Positions 1 to 8,690 are shown, numbered from the stretch's first letter. The stretch: 15,969 bases of DNA from Rhodospirillales bacterium (GCA_028282185.1 JANQIJ010000153.1:1-15969), one strand, 5' to 3'. Notes: generated from the letters alone by a model not told the origin. Numbers and translations: made by a program.

Positions 1-83
1 GGGCCGTCGGCCACATCTGCGGCCTGTTCACGCCTAAGGAATGTTGGAACTACTTCAAGGCAACAGGATGCATTGCAGATTAA
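1..83 (+). CDS. IS630-like transposase, C-terminal fragment (cut by window edge)
   Basis: Reading from base 3 gives an open frame of 26 codons ending at TAA (81-83). It contains the residues LFTPKECWNYFKATG. The pattern F-T-P-x-E-C-x-N-Y-F-x-x-x-G is the usual C-terminal ending of IS630-family (Tc1/mariner-like) transposases. Only the tail is visible, so completeness of the element cannot be judged. The stop lies 12 bases from the stop codon of the convergent degP gene. The element's right end must therefore fall in this short gap or just inside the degP 3' end. IS630 elements insert at TA dinucleotides, and TA occurs at 81-82 and 97-98. The family call rests on a short motif only. Confidence 0.65.
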   Translation, partial: AVGHICGLFTPKECWNYFKATGCIAD

Positions 84-95
84 TCGCCCGATGCT

Positions 96-1616
96 CTAAC
101 TCTTGCCCAGCCGAATGGCGACGAAGCGCAGGCCGTTCTGTCCCTGGACCAGGAGCAACACGGACTTGCGGCCGGAATCGCGGGCTTCCTTGACCTTGCG
201 TTCCACGTCGCCGGGATTGGCGACTTCTTCCTGACCGACCTCGACGATCAAGTCGCCGGGCCTGACGCCTTTTTCCGCTGCCGGGCCCGCGCCCGCCACC
301 TCGGTGACGACCACACCCTTGGCGTCGCCTTCCAGCTTGTACTTGCGGGCCGTGTCCTCATTGACCGCCGAGAGGGTCAGACCCAAATCGTCAACCACCT
401 TGGGCTTGACGTCGCCGCCGGCGTCCTGGTCGCTGAGCGCCGCCACCTGGTCGTCTTCCTTAAGCTCACCGACCTGGACCTTCAAAGTCAGCTTCTTGTT
501 CTCGCGCCAGACCTCGACCGGGACGTCGACGCCCACTTCCGTATCGGCGACGATACGCGGCAGCTTGCGCATTTCGGGGACCTTGCGCTTGTTGAACGTC
601 AGGATCACGTCGCCGCGCAGGATCTTGCCCTTGGCCGCGGGACCGTCTTCGATCACTTGGGCGACGAGGGCCCCGGTCGGCTCCTTAAGGCCCAGGCTTT
701 CGGCAACTTCCGGCGTGACCTGCTGGATATGCACACCGAGCCAGCCGCGCTTGACTTGACCGTGCTTGATCAATTGCGAGATCACCGGCTGCGCCGTCGA
801 GGTCGGCACGGCGAAACCGATGCCGACGCTGCCGCCGGACGGCGAGAAGATGGCCGTGTTGATGCCGATCACCTCGCCCTTCAGGTTGAACAGCGGGCCG
901 CCCGAATTGCCGCGGTTGATCGACGCGTCGGTCTGGATGAAATTGTCGTAAGGACCGGCGGAAATGTCACGGCCGCGGGCGGAAATGATGCCCGCCGTGA
1001 CCGTGCCGCCGAGACCGAAGGGGTTGCCGATGGCGACCACCCAATCGCCGACGCGGGCGACCTCGGAATCGCCGAACGAGACCGCCTGATAGGTCTGCCC
1101 CGTGAGGTCGACCTTGAGGACGGCGATGTCCGTTTTCGGATCGCGGCCGACGATGTCCGCCTTGAGGCGCGTGTCGTCCTGGAGGATCACCTCGATCTTA
1201 TCGGCGTCCTGGATCACATGATTGTTGGTAATCACATGCCCGTCATTGTCGATGATGAAGCCGGAGCCGAGCGAGGTCGCGCGGCGCGATTGGGGCCGGT
1301 TGCCCGGCTGTCCCCGATCGAAAAACTCCTTGAAGAAGTCTTCAAAGGGCGAGCCCGGCGGCAGTTGCGGCATTTCGAAATTGCGGCTTTCGACGACCTG
1401 GCTGGTCGAAATGTTGACAACCGAGGGCAAGAGCCTTTCCGCCAGATCGGCGAAACCGTTGGGCGCCGGCCGGGCGTTTGCCGCCTGGGCCATCATCACA
1501 TAGAGCGCCAATGCCACCGCCGCCGCGATGACCCCCAGGCCCATCATGCGGTCGGGCCGGCGGGACTGGCTCAGGGCGAGCGGCGCATCCGGTTTGCGAA
1601 CACGAAGCGTTTTCAT
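96..1616 (-). CDS. degP: DegP/HtrA (Do-type) periplasmic serine protease
   Basis: Periplasmic trypsin-like protease/chaperone that degrades misfolded envelope proteins. Numbering from the chosen start, a basic N-terminus is followed by one hydrophobic signal/anchor segment (about 25-45). A protease domain follows with the full triad: His133 in TNNHVI, Asp163 in KTDIAVLKV and Ser238 in GNSGGPL. Two PDZ domains follow (about 290-383 and 407-503). The length (506 residues) is normal for the family. An in-frame ATG at 1631 would add five residues, but its GGAAGG sits directly against the ATG. The ATG at 1616 has AGGTGA four bases upstream and is preferred. The gene lies downstream of hflK-hflC-DUF2065 on the same strand, a common alphaproteobacterial order, after a 226-base gap that probably carries its own promoter. 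The C-terminus looks intact despite the adjacent insertion sequence. Confidence 0.95.
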   Translation of the reverse strand: MKTLRVRKPDAPLALSQSRRPDRMMGLGVIAAAVALALYVMMAQAANARPAPNGFADLAERLLPSVVNISTSQVVESRNFEMPQLPPGSPFEDFFKEFFDRGQPGNRPQSRRATSLGSGFIIDNDGHVITNNHVIQDADKIEVILQDDTRLKADIVGRDPKTDIAVLKVDLTGQTYQAVSFGDSEVARVGDWVVAIGNPFGLGGTVTAGIISARGRDISAGPYDNFIQTDASINRGNSGGPLFNLKGEVIGINTAIFSPSGGSVGIGFAVPTSTAQPVISQLIKHGQVKRGWLGVHIQQVTPEVAESLGLKEPTGALVAQVIEDGPAAKGKILRGDVILTFNKRKVPEMRKLPRIVADTEVGVDVPVEVWRENKKLTLKVQVGELKEDDQVAALSDQDAGGDVKPKVVDDLGLTLSAVNEDTARKYKLEGDAKGVVVTEVAGAGPAAEKGVRPGDLIVEVGQEEVANPGDVERKVKEARDSGRKSVLLLVQGQNGLRFVAIRLGKS

Positions 1617-1857
1617 GGCGTCACCTGTCATCCTTCCATGGGTTCGCGGGGGTCGTGACTTTACGGATCATGCCACGGGCTCCCGGAAGATTAAACACCG
1701 GGGACCGCCGCCACCCCGAAGGTCGAACCCGCAGTCCCGATCGAGCCCAGATATGTTCCCGGAATATGGCCGTTCAATGACCGGTGCCGGGTAAGATTTT
1801 GACAGGCCCGCCCATTCCGGTCTTGTTCGACGCCGCGCATACCCGGCAAGCAGCGGT

Positions 1858-2043
1858 CTAGCCCTTGATCAACCAGATCACGACGAAACCGGTCAAGGCC
1901 GCCGCCAGCCCGGCGCTGCGGAGGATTTGCGGCGACATCTCCTGAACCGCCGCCATCATCCGCTGCATGCCCTCGGGGAACAGGGCATACAGCGCCCCCT
2001 CGATGACCAGGACAAGGCCCAGGGCGATCCACAATTCGGTCAA
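1858..2043 (-). CDS. DUF2065 small membrane protein (YjeT-like)
   Basis: A 61-residue protein with two hydrophobic segments (about residues 4-21 and 42-59) around a short polar loop containing FPEGMQRMM. This is the pattern of the DUF2065/YjeT family. In E. coli yjeT lies next to hflK-hflC, and here the gene follows hflC on the same strand after 66 bases, which supports the assignment. The start codon is TTG, preceded by a strong ribosome binding site (GGAGGGG, about 6-8 bases upstream). No ATG gives a comparable product. The function of the family is unknown; a link to the HflKC membrane complex is inferred from position only. Confidence 0.85.
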   Translation of the reverse strand: MTELWIALGLVLVIEGALYALFPEGMQRMMAAVQEMSPQILRSAGLAAALTGFVVIWLIKG

Positions 2044-2109
2044 ATCAGGCCCCTCCGCGCTTAACGGTACGTCGTCCTTCGGAAAAACAAAGGGCGGGGG
2101 CTTGACCAG

Positions 2110-2991
2110 TTAACGGCTCCGCTTGGTGCCGTCTGTCAAGGCATTGAAGAACTGGAACAGTTCGGAATCGGGACTTAGGACCATGGAGGTGCCTTCGTTC
2201 ACCGCCTGACCCAAGGCTTCGAGCGATCGGTAGAAATCGAAGAACTCCGCATCCTTGCCATAGGCACCGTTGAGGATGAGGGTCCGTTCGCCATCACCTT
2301 CGCCGCGTAGGATTTCCGACTTGCGCCGGGCTTCCGCCAGGATGATGACCCGGTCGCGGTCGGCCTCGGCCGTGATCTTCAGCTTCTGCTCCTCACCCTT
2401 GGCGCGCAGTTCCGCGGCTTGCGCGACACGATCCGATCGCATGCGGTTGAACACCGCCTGGGACGTCGCTTCCGGCAAATCGGTGCGGCCGATCCGCACA
2501 TCCGTCACCTCAACCCCGAATTCCGGCGCCTGGGCGGCCAGGATCTCGGCGATCTGGTCCATCACCTGGCCACGCTTTTCGGTCAGCATGTCCGGCAGCA
2601 GGATCTTGCCGATTTCCGAGCGGATTCCGGCGTTCAGCCGGCCGCCGAAGACCTGGCGGAAGTTGGCGTCCGTGCCCGCGCGCTTACGGAATTCCAAGGG
2701 GTCGACGATGCGATAGCGGGCGAAAGCGTCGACATTGATGCGTTTTTGATCGGCCAGGATGACTTCCTGCACCGGCGGGTCGAGGTCGAGAATCCGCCGG
2801 TCGTAATATTCGACGTTCTGGATGAAGGGAATCTTGAACTTGAGGCCCGGCGTCCGCTCGACCCGGACGGGGTTACCGAACTGCAGGACCAGGGCCTGCT
2901 GGTCCTGGCGCACGGTGAACAGCGCCGAGAACGTGCCGATGCCGATGGCGACCACCAGGACCGCGAGAATGATCAGACCGGAGCGTTTCAT
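2110..2991 (-). CDS. hflC: HflC, SPFH/band-7 subunit of the HflKC complex
   Basis: Membrane-anchored partner of HflK. In E. coli the two form a large assembly that surrounds and modulates the FtsH protease. The 293-residue protein has an N-terminal signal-anchor (about residues 5-25), then the SPFH/band-7 domain (VLQFGNPVRVERTPGLKFKIP). A long charged helical region rich in Ala/Glu/Arg follows (AEADRDRVIILAEARRKSEI). The C-terminal part contains the family-typical EFFDFYRSLEAL. Its ATG overlaps the stop codon of hflK by one base (TGATG), so the two are translationally coupled. No truncation is visible. Confidence 0.95.
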   Translation of the reverse strand: MKRSGLIILAVLVVAIGIGTFSALFTVRQDQQALVLQFGNPVRVERTPGLKFKIPFIQNVEYYDRRILDLDPPVQEVILADQKRINVDAFARYRIVDPLEFRKRAGTDANFRQVFGGRLNAGIRSEIGKILLPDMLTEKRGQVMDQIAEILAAQAPEFGVEVTDVRIGRTDLPEATSQAVFNRMRSDRVAQAAELRAKGEEQKLKITAEADRDRVIILAEARRKSEILRGEGDGERTLILNGAYGKDAEFFDFYRSLEALGQAVNEGTSMVLSPDSELFQFFNALTDGTKRSR

Positions 2992-4106
2992 CAGGAGCCT
3001 CCCGACTTTCTAAGTTCATTGAGCGGCAGATAAGGCACCACGCTGGAACCATTGTCGCCCTCGTCGATGATGATCTTGTCGGCGCCGGACAGCACTTCCT
3101 GCATGCGTTCCAGGTACAACCGCCGCTTGGTCACATCGGTGTTGGTCAGGTAGGCGTTATAGACCGAGATGAAGCGTTCGGCTTCACCCTGGGCGTCCTT
3201 GATCACCCGCGCCTTGTAGGCCGTCGCCTGGGCGATCAGCTTTTCCGCTTCCCCCTTGGCCTTCGGCACGATGTCATTGCGGTAGGCGATGGCCTCGTTG
3301 ACCGAACGTTCCTGATCCTGGCGCGCGCGCTGCACGTCGTTGAAGGCGTCGATCACTTCCTTGGGCGGGTCCGCCTTCTGCATCTTCAGCTCGGCGACCG
3401 TCACGCCGGCGCCGTACTGATCAAGAATCTTCTGCAGCAGTTCGCGGGTCCGGCCCTCGACGCTGGCCCGGTTGGCGGTGATCGCGTTTTCCAAGGTGGT
3501 CTGGCCGACCACTTCACGCATGGCGCTTTCCGCCGCCACCTTGATGGTGCCCTCCGGATCGCGGATGTTGAACAGGTAATCGGCCGCGTTCTTGATCCGC
3601 CATTGCACGATGAAATCGATGTCGGCGATGTTCTGGTCGCCGGTCAGCATCAGGCTTTCCAGGGAAACATCGCGCGATCCGGTGCCACGGCCAACGGCGC
3701 CCGGGCCGCGGAACCCGATGTTGATGGTGTTGGTGTTTTCCACGTTGACCTTGATGACCTCGCCGACGGGGGTGGGCGGCCAATAGTTGAGGCCCGGCCC
3801 GGTCCGCTTGACGAATTCGCCAAACAACAGCTCCACGCCCTGTTCGCCCGGCTGAATGCGGTAGAACCCGCTGCCGAGCCAGACGGCAACAACCAACAGA
3901 CCGATCAGGATGACACCGCGAATGCCGCCGGCGCCGCCCGGCATGAACCGGCGCACGCTGGCCTGACTCTTACGCAGCAGTTCGTCCAGGTCCGGCGGGG
4001 TCGGGCCGCCGCCCCGCGGGCCGCCGCCGCCGCCCCAGGGACCACCGCCGCCACCGCCGCCACTACCGCCGCCCCACGGGCCGCCGCCTTTTGGATTCCA
4101 GGCCAT
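2991..4106 (-). CDS. hflK: HflK, SPFH/band-7 subunit of the HflKC complex
   Basis: Larger partner of HflC in the FtsH-modulating membrane complex. From the chosen start the protein has 371 residues. A Gly/Pro/Trp-rich cytoplasmic N-terminus (about 6-36) begins MAWNPKGGGPWGGG, the usual opening of HflK. A transmembrane segment (about 62-80) and the band-7 domain (FYRIQPGEQGVELLFG onward) follow, then a long helix (EAEKLIAQATAYKARVIKDA). A TKRRLYLERMQEVL segment precedes the C-terminus. A longer frame starts at the ATG at 4139 and adds 11 residues. The shorter start is chosen by family resemblance, since both have weak ribosome sites. It is the first gene of the hflK-hflC-DUF2065 unit and is divergent from mrp, so a promoter should lie between 4107 and 4320. 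Confidence 0.93.
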   Translation of the reverse strand: MAWNPKGGGPWGGGSGGGGGGGPWGGGGGPRGGGPTPPDLDELLRKSQASVRRFMPGGAGGIRGVILIGLLVVAVWLGSGFYRIQPGEQGVELLFGEFVKRTGPGLNYWPPTPVGEVIKVNVENTNTINIGFRGPGAVGRGTGSRDVSLESLMLTGDQNIADIDFIVQWRIKNAADYLFNIRDPEGTIKVAAESAMREVVGQTTLENAITANRASVEGRTRELLQKILDQYGAGVTVAELKMQKADPPKEVIDAFNDVQRARQDQERSVNEAIAYRNDIVPKAKGEAEKLIAQATAYKARVIKDAQGEAERFISVYNAYLTNTDVTKRRLYLERMQEVLSGADKIIIDEGDNGSSVVPYLPLNELRKSGGS

Positions 4107-4320
4107 ATCGGGAAAAATCCTCTCTGTTTGGGTTGCCATGCCCGGCGCTGGGCCTTGTAATCGTCGCCCCGCGCCCCATGTCCTAATGCGCAGTCACGCC
4201 CTGGCCGCGCCCGTTCGCAGACCTGCCCGAAAAGCTTCGGAGGCTTGCAATGGCGGCGGCCTTTGAGGCATTAACCCCGGCGCAGGGGGAATATCGTCTT
4301 ATCGTTCGGAGATTTCAAGG

Positions 4321-5481
4321 ATGGCGGACCACGATCAGCAACGTATCTTGGCGGCACTCGACGGCGTGACCGACCCGGCAACCGGCAAGAGCCTGGTGGC
4401 GGCCGGCATGGTGCAGGGCCTGCAAAGCAAAGACGGCCATGTCGCCTTCGCCATCGAGATCGATCCGGCCCGCGCCGGCGAGATGGAAGACCTGCGCAAG
4501 CAGGCCGAAAAGACAGTCCATGCCCTGGACGGCGTGTTGACGGTGACGGCGGTGCTGACCGCCGAAAAGAAGGGCGGCACCCCGCCACCGCAAGCCGGTG
4601 CCGGCGCCCCGCCGCCGCAGGCGGGCGGACCCGGCGGACGTCCTGGCGGCGGTCAGCCGCAGGCCGGACCGGACCTGCTGCCCGGCGTGACCTCGATCAT
4701 CGCCGTGGCGTCGGGCAAGGGCGGGGTCGGCAAATCCACCACGGCGGTCAACCTGGCGCTCGGCCTGGCCGCCGAAGGCAAACGCGTCGGCCTGCTGGAC
4801 GCGGATATCTACGGCCCCTCCATGCCGCGGATGATGGGCATTTCCGGGCAACCGACATCGGTCGACGGCAAGACGCTCGACGCCATGGAAAACTACGGCG
4901 TCAAGGTCATGTCCATGGGCTTCATGGTCGACGAGGAAACGCCGATGATCTGGCGCGGCCCGATGGTGCAATCGGCGCTTGAACAGATGATGCGCGACGT
5001 CAACTGGGGCGAATTGGACGTCTTGGTGGTCGACATGCCGCCGGGCACCGGCGACGCTCAGCTGACCATGGCGCAGCGCGTGCCGCTGACGGGTGCGGTG
5101 ATCGTCTCGACACCGCAGGACATCGCCCTGCTGGACGCCCGCAAGGGCCTCAACATGTTTCGCAAGGTCGACGTGCCGGTGTTCGGCATCATCGAAAACA
5201 TGAGCTACTTCTCCTGCCCGAAATGCGGCGAGCGCACGGAAATTTTCAGCCATGGCGGGGCCAAGGCGGAAGCGGACCGGCTGGGCGTCGATTTCCTGGG
5301 CGAGGTGCCACTGCACATCGACATTCGGATCAATGCCGACGGCGGCACGCCGATCGTGGTGTCCGAGCCGGAAGGCGAACACGCCCAGACCTACCGGGCC
5401 ATCGCCCGCCAGGTCTGGGACAGCATCGCGCTGGCCACCGGCGACGCCGCGCCGGCCGGGCCAAAAATCGTCTTCCAATAG
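4321..5481 (+). CDS. apbC: Mrp/ApbC (NBP35-type) Fe-S cluster carrier ATPase
   Basis: Cytoplasmic P-loop ATPase that carries [4Fe-4S] clusters to apo-proteins. Residues about 5-80 form the MIP18/DUF59 domain. A Pro/Gly/Gln-rich linker (about 87-117) is followed by the ATPase domain. The deviant Walker A is SGKGGVGKSTT at 131-141. The Asp-bearing motifs are LLDADIYGPSMPR (about 158-170) and VVDMPPGTGD (about 236-245). The cluster-bridging CPKC is at Cys299/Cys302. The length (386) is normal for the two-domain form. GGAG lies about ten bases before the ATG. The gene is divergent from hflK and convergent with the SRPBCC gene. The class I fumarase encoded further on is itself a 4Fe-4S enzyme and so a plausible client, but nothing here shows this directly. 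Confidence 0.95.
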   Translation: MADHDQQRILAALDGVTDPATGKSLVAAGMVQGLQSKDGHVAFAIEIDPARAGEMEDLRKQAEKTVHALDGVLTVTAVLTAEKKGGTPPPQAGAGAPPPQAGGPGGRPGGGQPQAGPDLLPGVTSIIAVASGKGGVGKSTTAVNLALGLAAEGKRVGLLDADIYGPSMPRMMGISGQPTSVDGKTLDAMENYGVKVMSMGFMVDEETPMIWRGPMVQSALEQMMRDVNWGELDVLVVDMPPGTGDAQLTMAQRVPLTGAVIVSTPQDIALLDARKGLNMFRKVDVPVFGIIENMSYFSCPKCGERTEIFSHGGAKAEADRLGVDFLGEVPLHIDIRINADGGTPIVVSEPEGEHAQTYRAIARQVWDSIALATGDAAPAGPKIVFQ

Positions 5482-5533
5482 TCGGTTGTCGCGCGTCCCG
5501 TCCGGGTGGCTGGCGCAGACTTAGACCAGGTCC

Positions 5534-5944
5534 TTACTGGCCGAACATCTTCTTCAGATTGTCGAACCCGGCCTGATAAATGTCTTGAATCTGCTTCATG
5601 GCGTCGTTTTCCGGCACGCCCGCGGCTTCGAATTCGGATGACCATTCGACCGAACAGCCGTCATCGCCGTCGTGCACGGTCAGTTCGGCGCGGTAGTTCT
5701 TCACCGGAAACGGACTGTCTTCAATGGTGTAGGAATAGGTCCGGGTGTCCTTATTGACCTTCTCCAGCTTCTCGACGATGGTGCCGCCGCCAACCAGCGC
5801 CAGTTTGCGCACCTGGCCTTCGTTCTTCAATTCGCTGCTTTCGACGCTGGGGTGCCAATCGGGCAACGCGTTGAAATGACCGATCAGGTTCCAGACCTGA
5901 TCGGCGGCGACGTTAAGGTCCTGCTTCATGGAAAGCTTGGGCAT
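5534..5944 (-). CDS. SRPBCC-superfamily (polyketide cyclase/dehydrase-like) protein
   Basis: A 136-residue protein with the START/Bet v1-like layout. An N-terminal strand (SMKQDLNVAADQVWNLIGHF) leads to a DWHPSV segment, antiparallel strands with charged turns, and a long C-terminal helix (QIQDIYQAGFDNLKKMFG). Proteins of this fold bind small hydrophobic ligands or act as cyclases; the ligand cannot be told from sequence. The start is well supported by AAGGAGA six bases before the ATG. It is the last gene of the thyA-folA strand. Two strong hairpins (5964-5986 and 6001-6017) lie between folA and this gene, so its expression may be partly separate. Confidence 0.8.
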   Translation of the reverse strand: MPKLSMKQDLNVAADQVWNLIGHFNALPDWHPSVESSELKNEGQVRKLALVGGGTIVEKLEKVNKDTRTYSYTIEDSPFPVKNYRAELTVHDGDDGCSVEWSSEFEAAGVPENDAMKQIQDIYQAGFDNLKKMFGQ

Positions 5945-5963
5945 GGTGTCTCTCCTTCCTTCT

Positions 5964-6017
5964 CCAGCCGGGCCTCCTCCGGCTGGGCCTCCGCTCGGCC
6001 GGGCGGCGCCACCGCCC
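5964..6017 (-). other. Two adjacent hairpins between folA and the SRPBCC gene
   Basis: The 77-base gap after folA holds two perfect inverted repeats. One is GGGCGG (6001-6006) with CCGCCC (6012-6017), loop of five. The other is CCAGCCGG (5964-5971) with CCGGCTGG (5979-5986), loop of seven. No run of T follows on the minus strand, so they are not classical intrinsic terminators. They could attenuate readthrough, stabilise the folA 3' end or shape the leader of the SRPBCC message, whose ribosome site lies a few bases beyond. This is seen in sequence only. Confidence 0.4.
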
Positions 6018-6021
6018 AGGA

Positions 6022-6528
6022 CTACACGCCCCGATTATACACGACGAAACTGAACGCCGGGGCGCCATCTTGCTCCGGCTCATGATAGTCGCGCGAGGCT
6101 TCCTGCCATTGCGCTGGATCAAATGCCGGAAAAAACGTATCGCCCGGGACCTCGGCATGGACCTCGCAGACATCCAGGCAATCGGCGACCGGCAGGGCCA
6201 GGCCGAAGATATCGGCGCCGCCGATCACCATGATCCGGCCGCTGCCGTGCCCCGCGGCCAGTTCCAGGGCATCGTCCAGGTCATGGACGACCAAGACGCC
6301 GTCCGCCCGGTAGTCCCGATCACGGGTCATGACGATGTTGGGCCGGCCCGGCAGCGGCCGGCCGATGGACTGATAGGTCTTGCGCCCCATGATCATGGGA
6401 TGACCCATGGTCACCGCCTTGAACCGCTTCAAATCCGTCGGGATACGCCATGGCAGATCGCCGTCCCGGCCGATACAGCCGTTTTCCGCCATGGCGACGA
6501 CAAGCGTGACGGGCGTGTCCCGGTACAT
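6022..6528 (-). CDS. folA: Dihydrofolate reductase
   Basis: Reduces dihydrofolate to tetrahydrofolate with NADPH, regenerating the folate oxidised by thymidylate synthase. Motifs over 168 residues are typical. LVVAMAENGCIGRDGDLPW (about 9-27) leads to the PTDLKRF helix, where Asp32 is the equivalent of the E. coli catalytic Asp27. GRKTYQSIGRPLPGR (48-62) and the cofactor-binding VIGGADIF (101-108) follow. The length matches bacterial FolA. It lies 35 bases downstream of thyA on the same strand, the usual thyA-folA pair. No good ribosome site precedes the ATG at 6528, so translation may depend on coupling with thyA. Confidence 0.95.
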   Translation of the reverse strand: MYRDTPVTLVVAMAENGCIGRDGDLPWRIPTDLKRFKAVTMGHPMIMGRKTYQSIGRPLPGRPNIVMTRDRDYRADGVLVVHDLDDALELAAGHGSGRIMVIGGADIFGLALPVADCLDVCEVHAEVPGDTFFPAFDPAQWQEASRDYHEPEQDGAPAFSFVVYNRGV

Positions 6529-6563
6529 CTAGAAAGCGATCCGCCTGGGCCGGGCTGTCCGCA

Positions 6564-7358
6564 TCATACCGCGATCGGCGCCGCGATATGCGGATGCGGG
6601 TCGTAGCCGCGCAGCTCGAAATCCTCGTATTTGAAGGCGAACAGATCGGTCACCGCCGGATTGATCCACATTTCCGGCGGGGCGCGGGGCTCACGGGTCA
6701 GTTGCTCGTCGGCCTGTTGCAGATGGTTCACGTAAAGATGCGCGTCACCCAGGGTATGGACGAAATCGCCCGGTTCCAGGTCCGTCACCTGGGCGACCAT
6801 CATGGTCAACAGGGCGTAGGAGGCGATGTTGAAGGGCACGCCCAGGAAAATGTCGCAGGACCGCTGGTAGAGCTGGCAGGACAGCTTGCCGTCGGCGACA
6901 TAGAACTGGAACAGGCAATGGCAGGGCGGCAGCGCCATGTTGTCCACATCGGCAACGTTCCAGGCGGAGACGATATGCCGCCGCGAACTGGGATTTTCCC
7001 GAATGGACTTGAGGACGTCCGTGATCTGGTCGACCGTCGCGCCATCGGGCGTCGGCCAGGACCGCCATTGATGGCCGTAGACCGGCCCCAGATTGCCGTT
7101 CTCGTCGGCCCATTCATCCCAGATGGAAACGCCGTTGTCCTTCAGGTACTTGATGTTGGTGTCGCCGGCCAGGAACCAAAGCAGTTCGTGAATGATCGAT
7201 TTCAAGTGCAGCTTCTTGGTCGTCACCAAGGGAAACCCGGCGCCGAGATCGAAGCGCATCTGGTGGCCGAAGACGCTTTGCGTGCCGGTGCCGGTCCGGT
7301 CGCCGCGCATGACGCCCTCGGTCCGCACACGGCGCAGAAGATCGTGATATTGCTCCAT
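6564..7358 (-). CDS. thyA: Thymidylate synthase (ThyA type)
   Basis: Methylates dUMP to dTMP using methylene-tetrahydrofolate and releases dihydrofolate, the substrate of the adjacent folA product. The 264-residue protein equals the E. coli length. It starts MEQYHDLLRRV, has the RTGTGT phosphate-binding motif (about 21-26) and the active-site Cys146 in PPCHCLFQFYV. The dUMP-binding QRSCD (165-169) and the terminal PHPHIAAPIAV follow. The open frame extends upstream to 7499, but those 47 extra residues do not resemble any ThyA N-terminus; the ATG at 7358 gives the standard protein. The ribosome site is weak. The 144-base gap to the MFS gene upstream may hold a promoter. Confidence 0.97.
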   Translation of the reverse strand: MEQYHDLLRRVRTEGVMRGDRTGTGTQSVFGHQMRFDLGAGFPLVTTKKLHLKSIIHELLWFLAGDTNIKYLKDNGVSIWDEWADENGNLGPVYGHQWRSWPTPDGATVDQITDVLKSIRENPSSRRHIVSAWNVADVDNMALPPCHCLFQFYVADGKLSCQLYQRSCDIFLGVPFNIASYALLTMMVAQVTDLEPGDFVHTLGDAHLYVNHLQQADEQLTREPRAPPEMWINPAVTDLFAFKYEDFELRGYDPHPHIAAPIAV

Positions 7359-7502
7359 GGTAGCCAGTGTAATCCAACGCCGGGGTCCGATCCAAGCAGG
7401 GGCTGCGCGGTCCGAAGATTCAGGCGGTTTTGGCCGGATACCTTCCCGGCCACGAGCCGCAGGCGCCGCGAATCGCCGACCCGCCACCGCGCCTGACAAA
7501 CC

Positions 7503-8690
7503 CTACCCGCCGAGAGTCCAGCGCCGTTGGAGCGCCCGGCACCACGTCAGGAAAAGCGGTGCCACAAGCAGGCAGACGGCCGCGAACCAAACCACCCAGT
7601 CGGACCGCCCGGTGACGTCGAGCAGCCAGCCGGCCAGCGCCGGCAGGATTACCGTGCCCAGATAATAGATCGCGTAGTAGACGCCCAGGCCGGTGGCCCG
7701 GCTTGCCGGCGACAACAAGGCGCCAGGCAGGGCCATGATCGGCCCGACGGTGATTCCCATGATCGCGGTCAGCGCGACCCAAAGCACAATTGGACCGCCC
7801 AGGGGCACGGCGGCGATGGTCAGGGCACTCAGCCAGCAACCGATCCAAAACAACCGGTCGCCCCGGTCGAGGCGGTCGGCGAGCCAGCCGCCCAGGGGAA
7901 TCGTCAAAAGGAACAGCCAAGACATCAGGCCAAGCGCCAGGCCCGCCTGGGCATGGCCGAACCCGCGGCTTGTCATGTACTCGGCGGCGTAGCTGGAAAA
8001 CACCACGTAGCCGCCGGAACTCATCAGCGGCCAGGCAATCCCCCCGACAACCACCGCCAACAGTTCGCGCCAGGTGATCGACCACAATGGCGGCGGGTCC
8101 CGAGGAGCACCGGGCGTCCCGTCCGGCGCACGGCCCAGTCGCGGCAACGCCAAAACGGCGGCGGCGGCGAGCAACGGCAATGCGGCCATGGCCAATACAG
8201 CCCCGCGCCATCCCCAGATCGCCGCCAGAGACGGCAATAGGGACAGACCAAGCGCGATCCCCAGAGGCCAGGACAAGCCCAGGAAGCCCATGGCCGTCGA
8301 GATTTCCCGACCGAGGAACCAATCGGTGAGAATTTTCGCCGCCGTCACCGTGACGAACACGGCGCCCAGCCCGCCCAGCACCCGGCCGGCCAACAGCACG
8401 GCGAAGCTCTCGGCCCCGGCCTGCAGGCCGGCGGCCACGGTCAGCGCCCCCAAGCCGACGAACAGGGTCCGCCGGTCGCCCCAGCGACCAGCGATCATGC
8501 CGCTCGGCACGGCCAGGAACACGCCGGTGACCATGAACAGCCCCAAAAGAAGCCCGACCTGCGTATAGCTCAGCCCCAGGTCCGCGCGGATCGCCGGCAT
8601 CAAGGCGGCGATGGCGATGAACTGCAGACCGATGCCCAAGCGCGCCAGGACACATGCCGCGAGGATCAACCAGCGCATCGCGCCCGACAT
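7503..8690 (-). CDS. Major facilitator superfamily transporter
   Basis: A 395-residue inner-membrane protein with about twelve hydrophobic segments. It carries the MFS loop 2-3 signature in the form AGRWGDRRT (about residues 67-75). The related half-repeat GGWLADRLDRGDRLF lies between the predicted segments of the second half. A short polar central loop (RLGRAPDGTPGAPRDPPP) separates the two six-helix bundles. The general look is of the nitrate/cyanate-type or CynX-like MFS branches, but the substrate cannot be inferred. Start: ATG at 8690, with an in-frame ATG at 8678; neither has a clear ribosome site. It lies upstream of thyA on the same strand, with no evident functional link. Confidence 0.88.
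   Translation of the reverse strand: MSGAMRWLILAACVLARLGIGLQFIAIAALMPAIRADLGLSYTQVGLLLGLFMVTGVFLAVPSGMIAGRWGDRRTLFVGLGALTVAAGLQAGAESFAVLLAGRVLGGLGAVFVTVTAAKILTDWFLGREISTAMGFLGLSWPLGIALGLSLLPSLAAIWGWRGAVLAMAALPLLAAAAVLALPRLGRAPDGTPGAPRDPPPLWSITWRELLAVVVGGIAWPLMSSGGYVVFSSYAAEYMTSRGFGHAQAGLALGLMSWLFLLTIPLGGWLADRLDRGDRLFWIGCWLSALTIAAVPLGGPIVLWVALTAIMGITVGPIMALPGALLSPASRATGLGVYYAIYYLGTVILPALAGWLLDVTGRSDWVVWFAAVCLLVAPLFLTWCRALQRRWTLGG

Noticed and set aside
4249..4374. Short frame starting MAAAFEAL upstream of mrp
   Set aside because: It runs out of frame into mrp, has no clear ribosome site and no leader-peptide or attenuator structure.
4315..5478. Long open frame on the minus strand opposite mrp
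   Set aside because: It mirrors the whole mrp gene; its translation is Arg/His/Gly-rich with no family motif, as expected for the antisense of a GC-rich gene.
7359..7499. Extended N-terminus for ThyA
   Set aside because: The 47 extra residues are unlike any ThyA and exceed the normal length; the ATG at 7358 gives the standard 264 residues.
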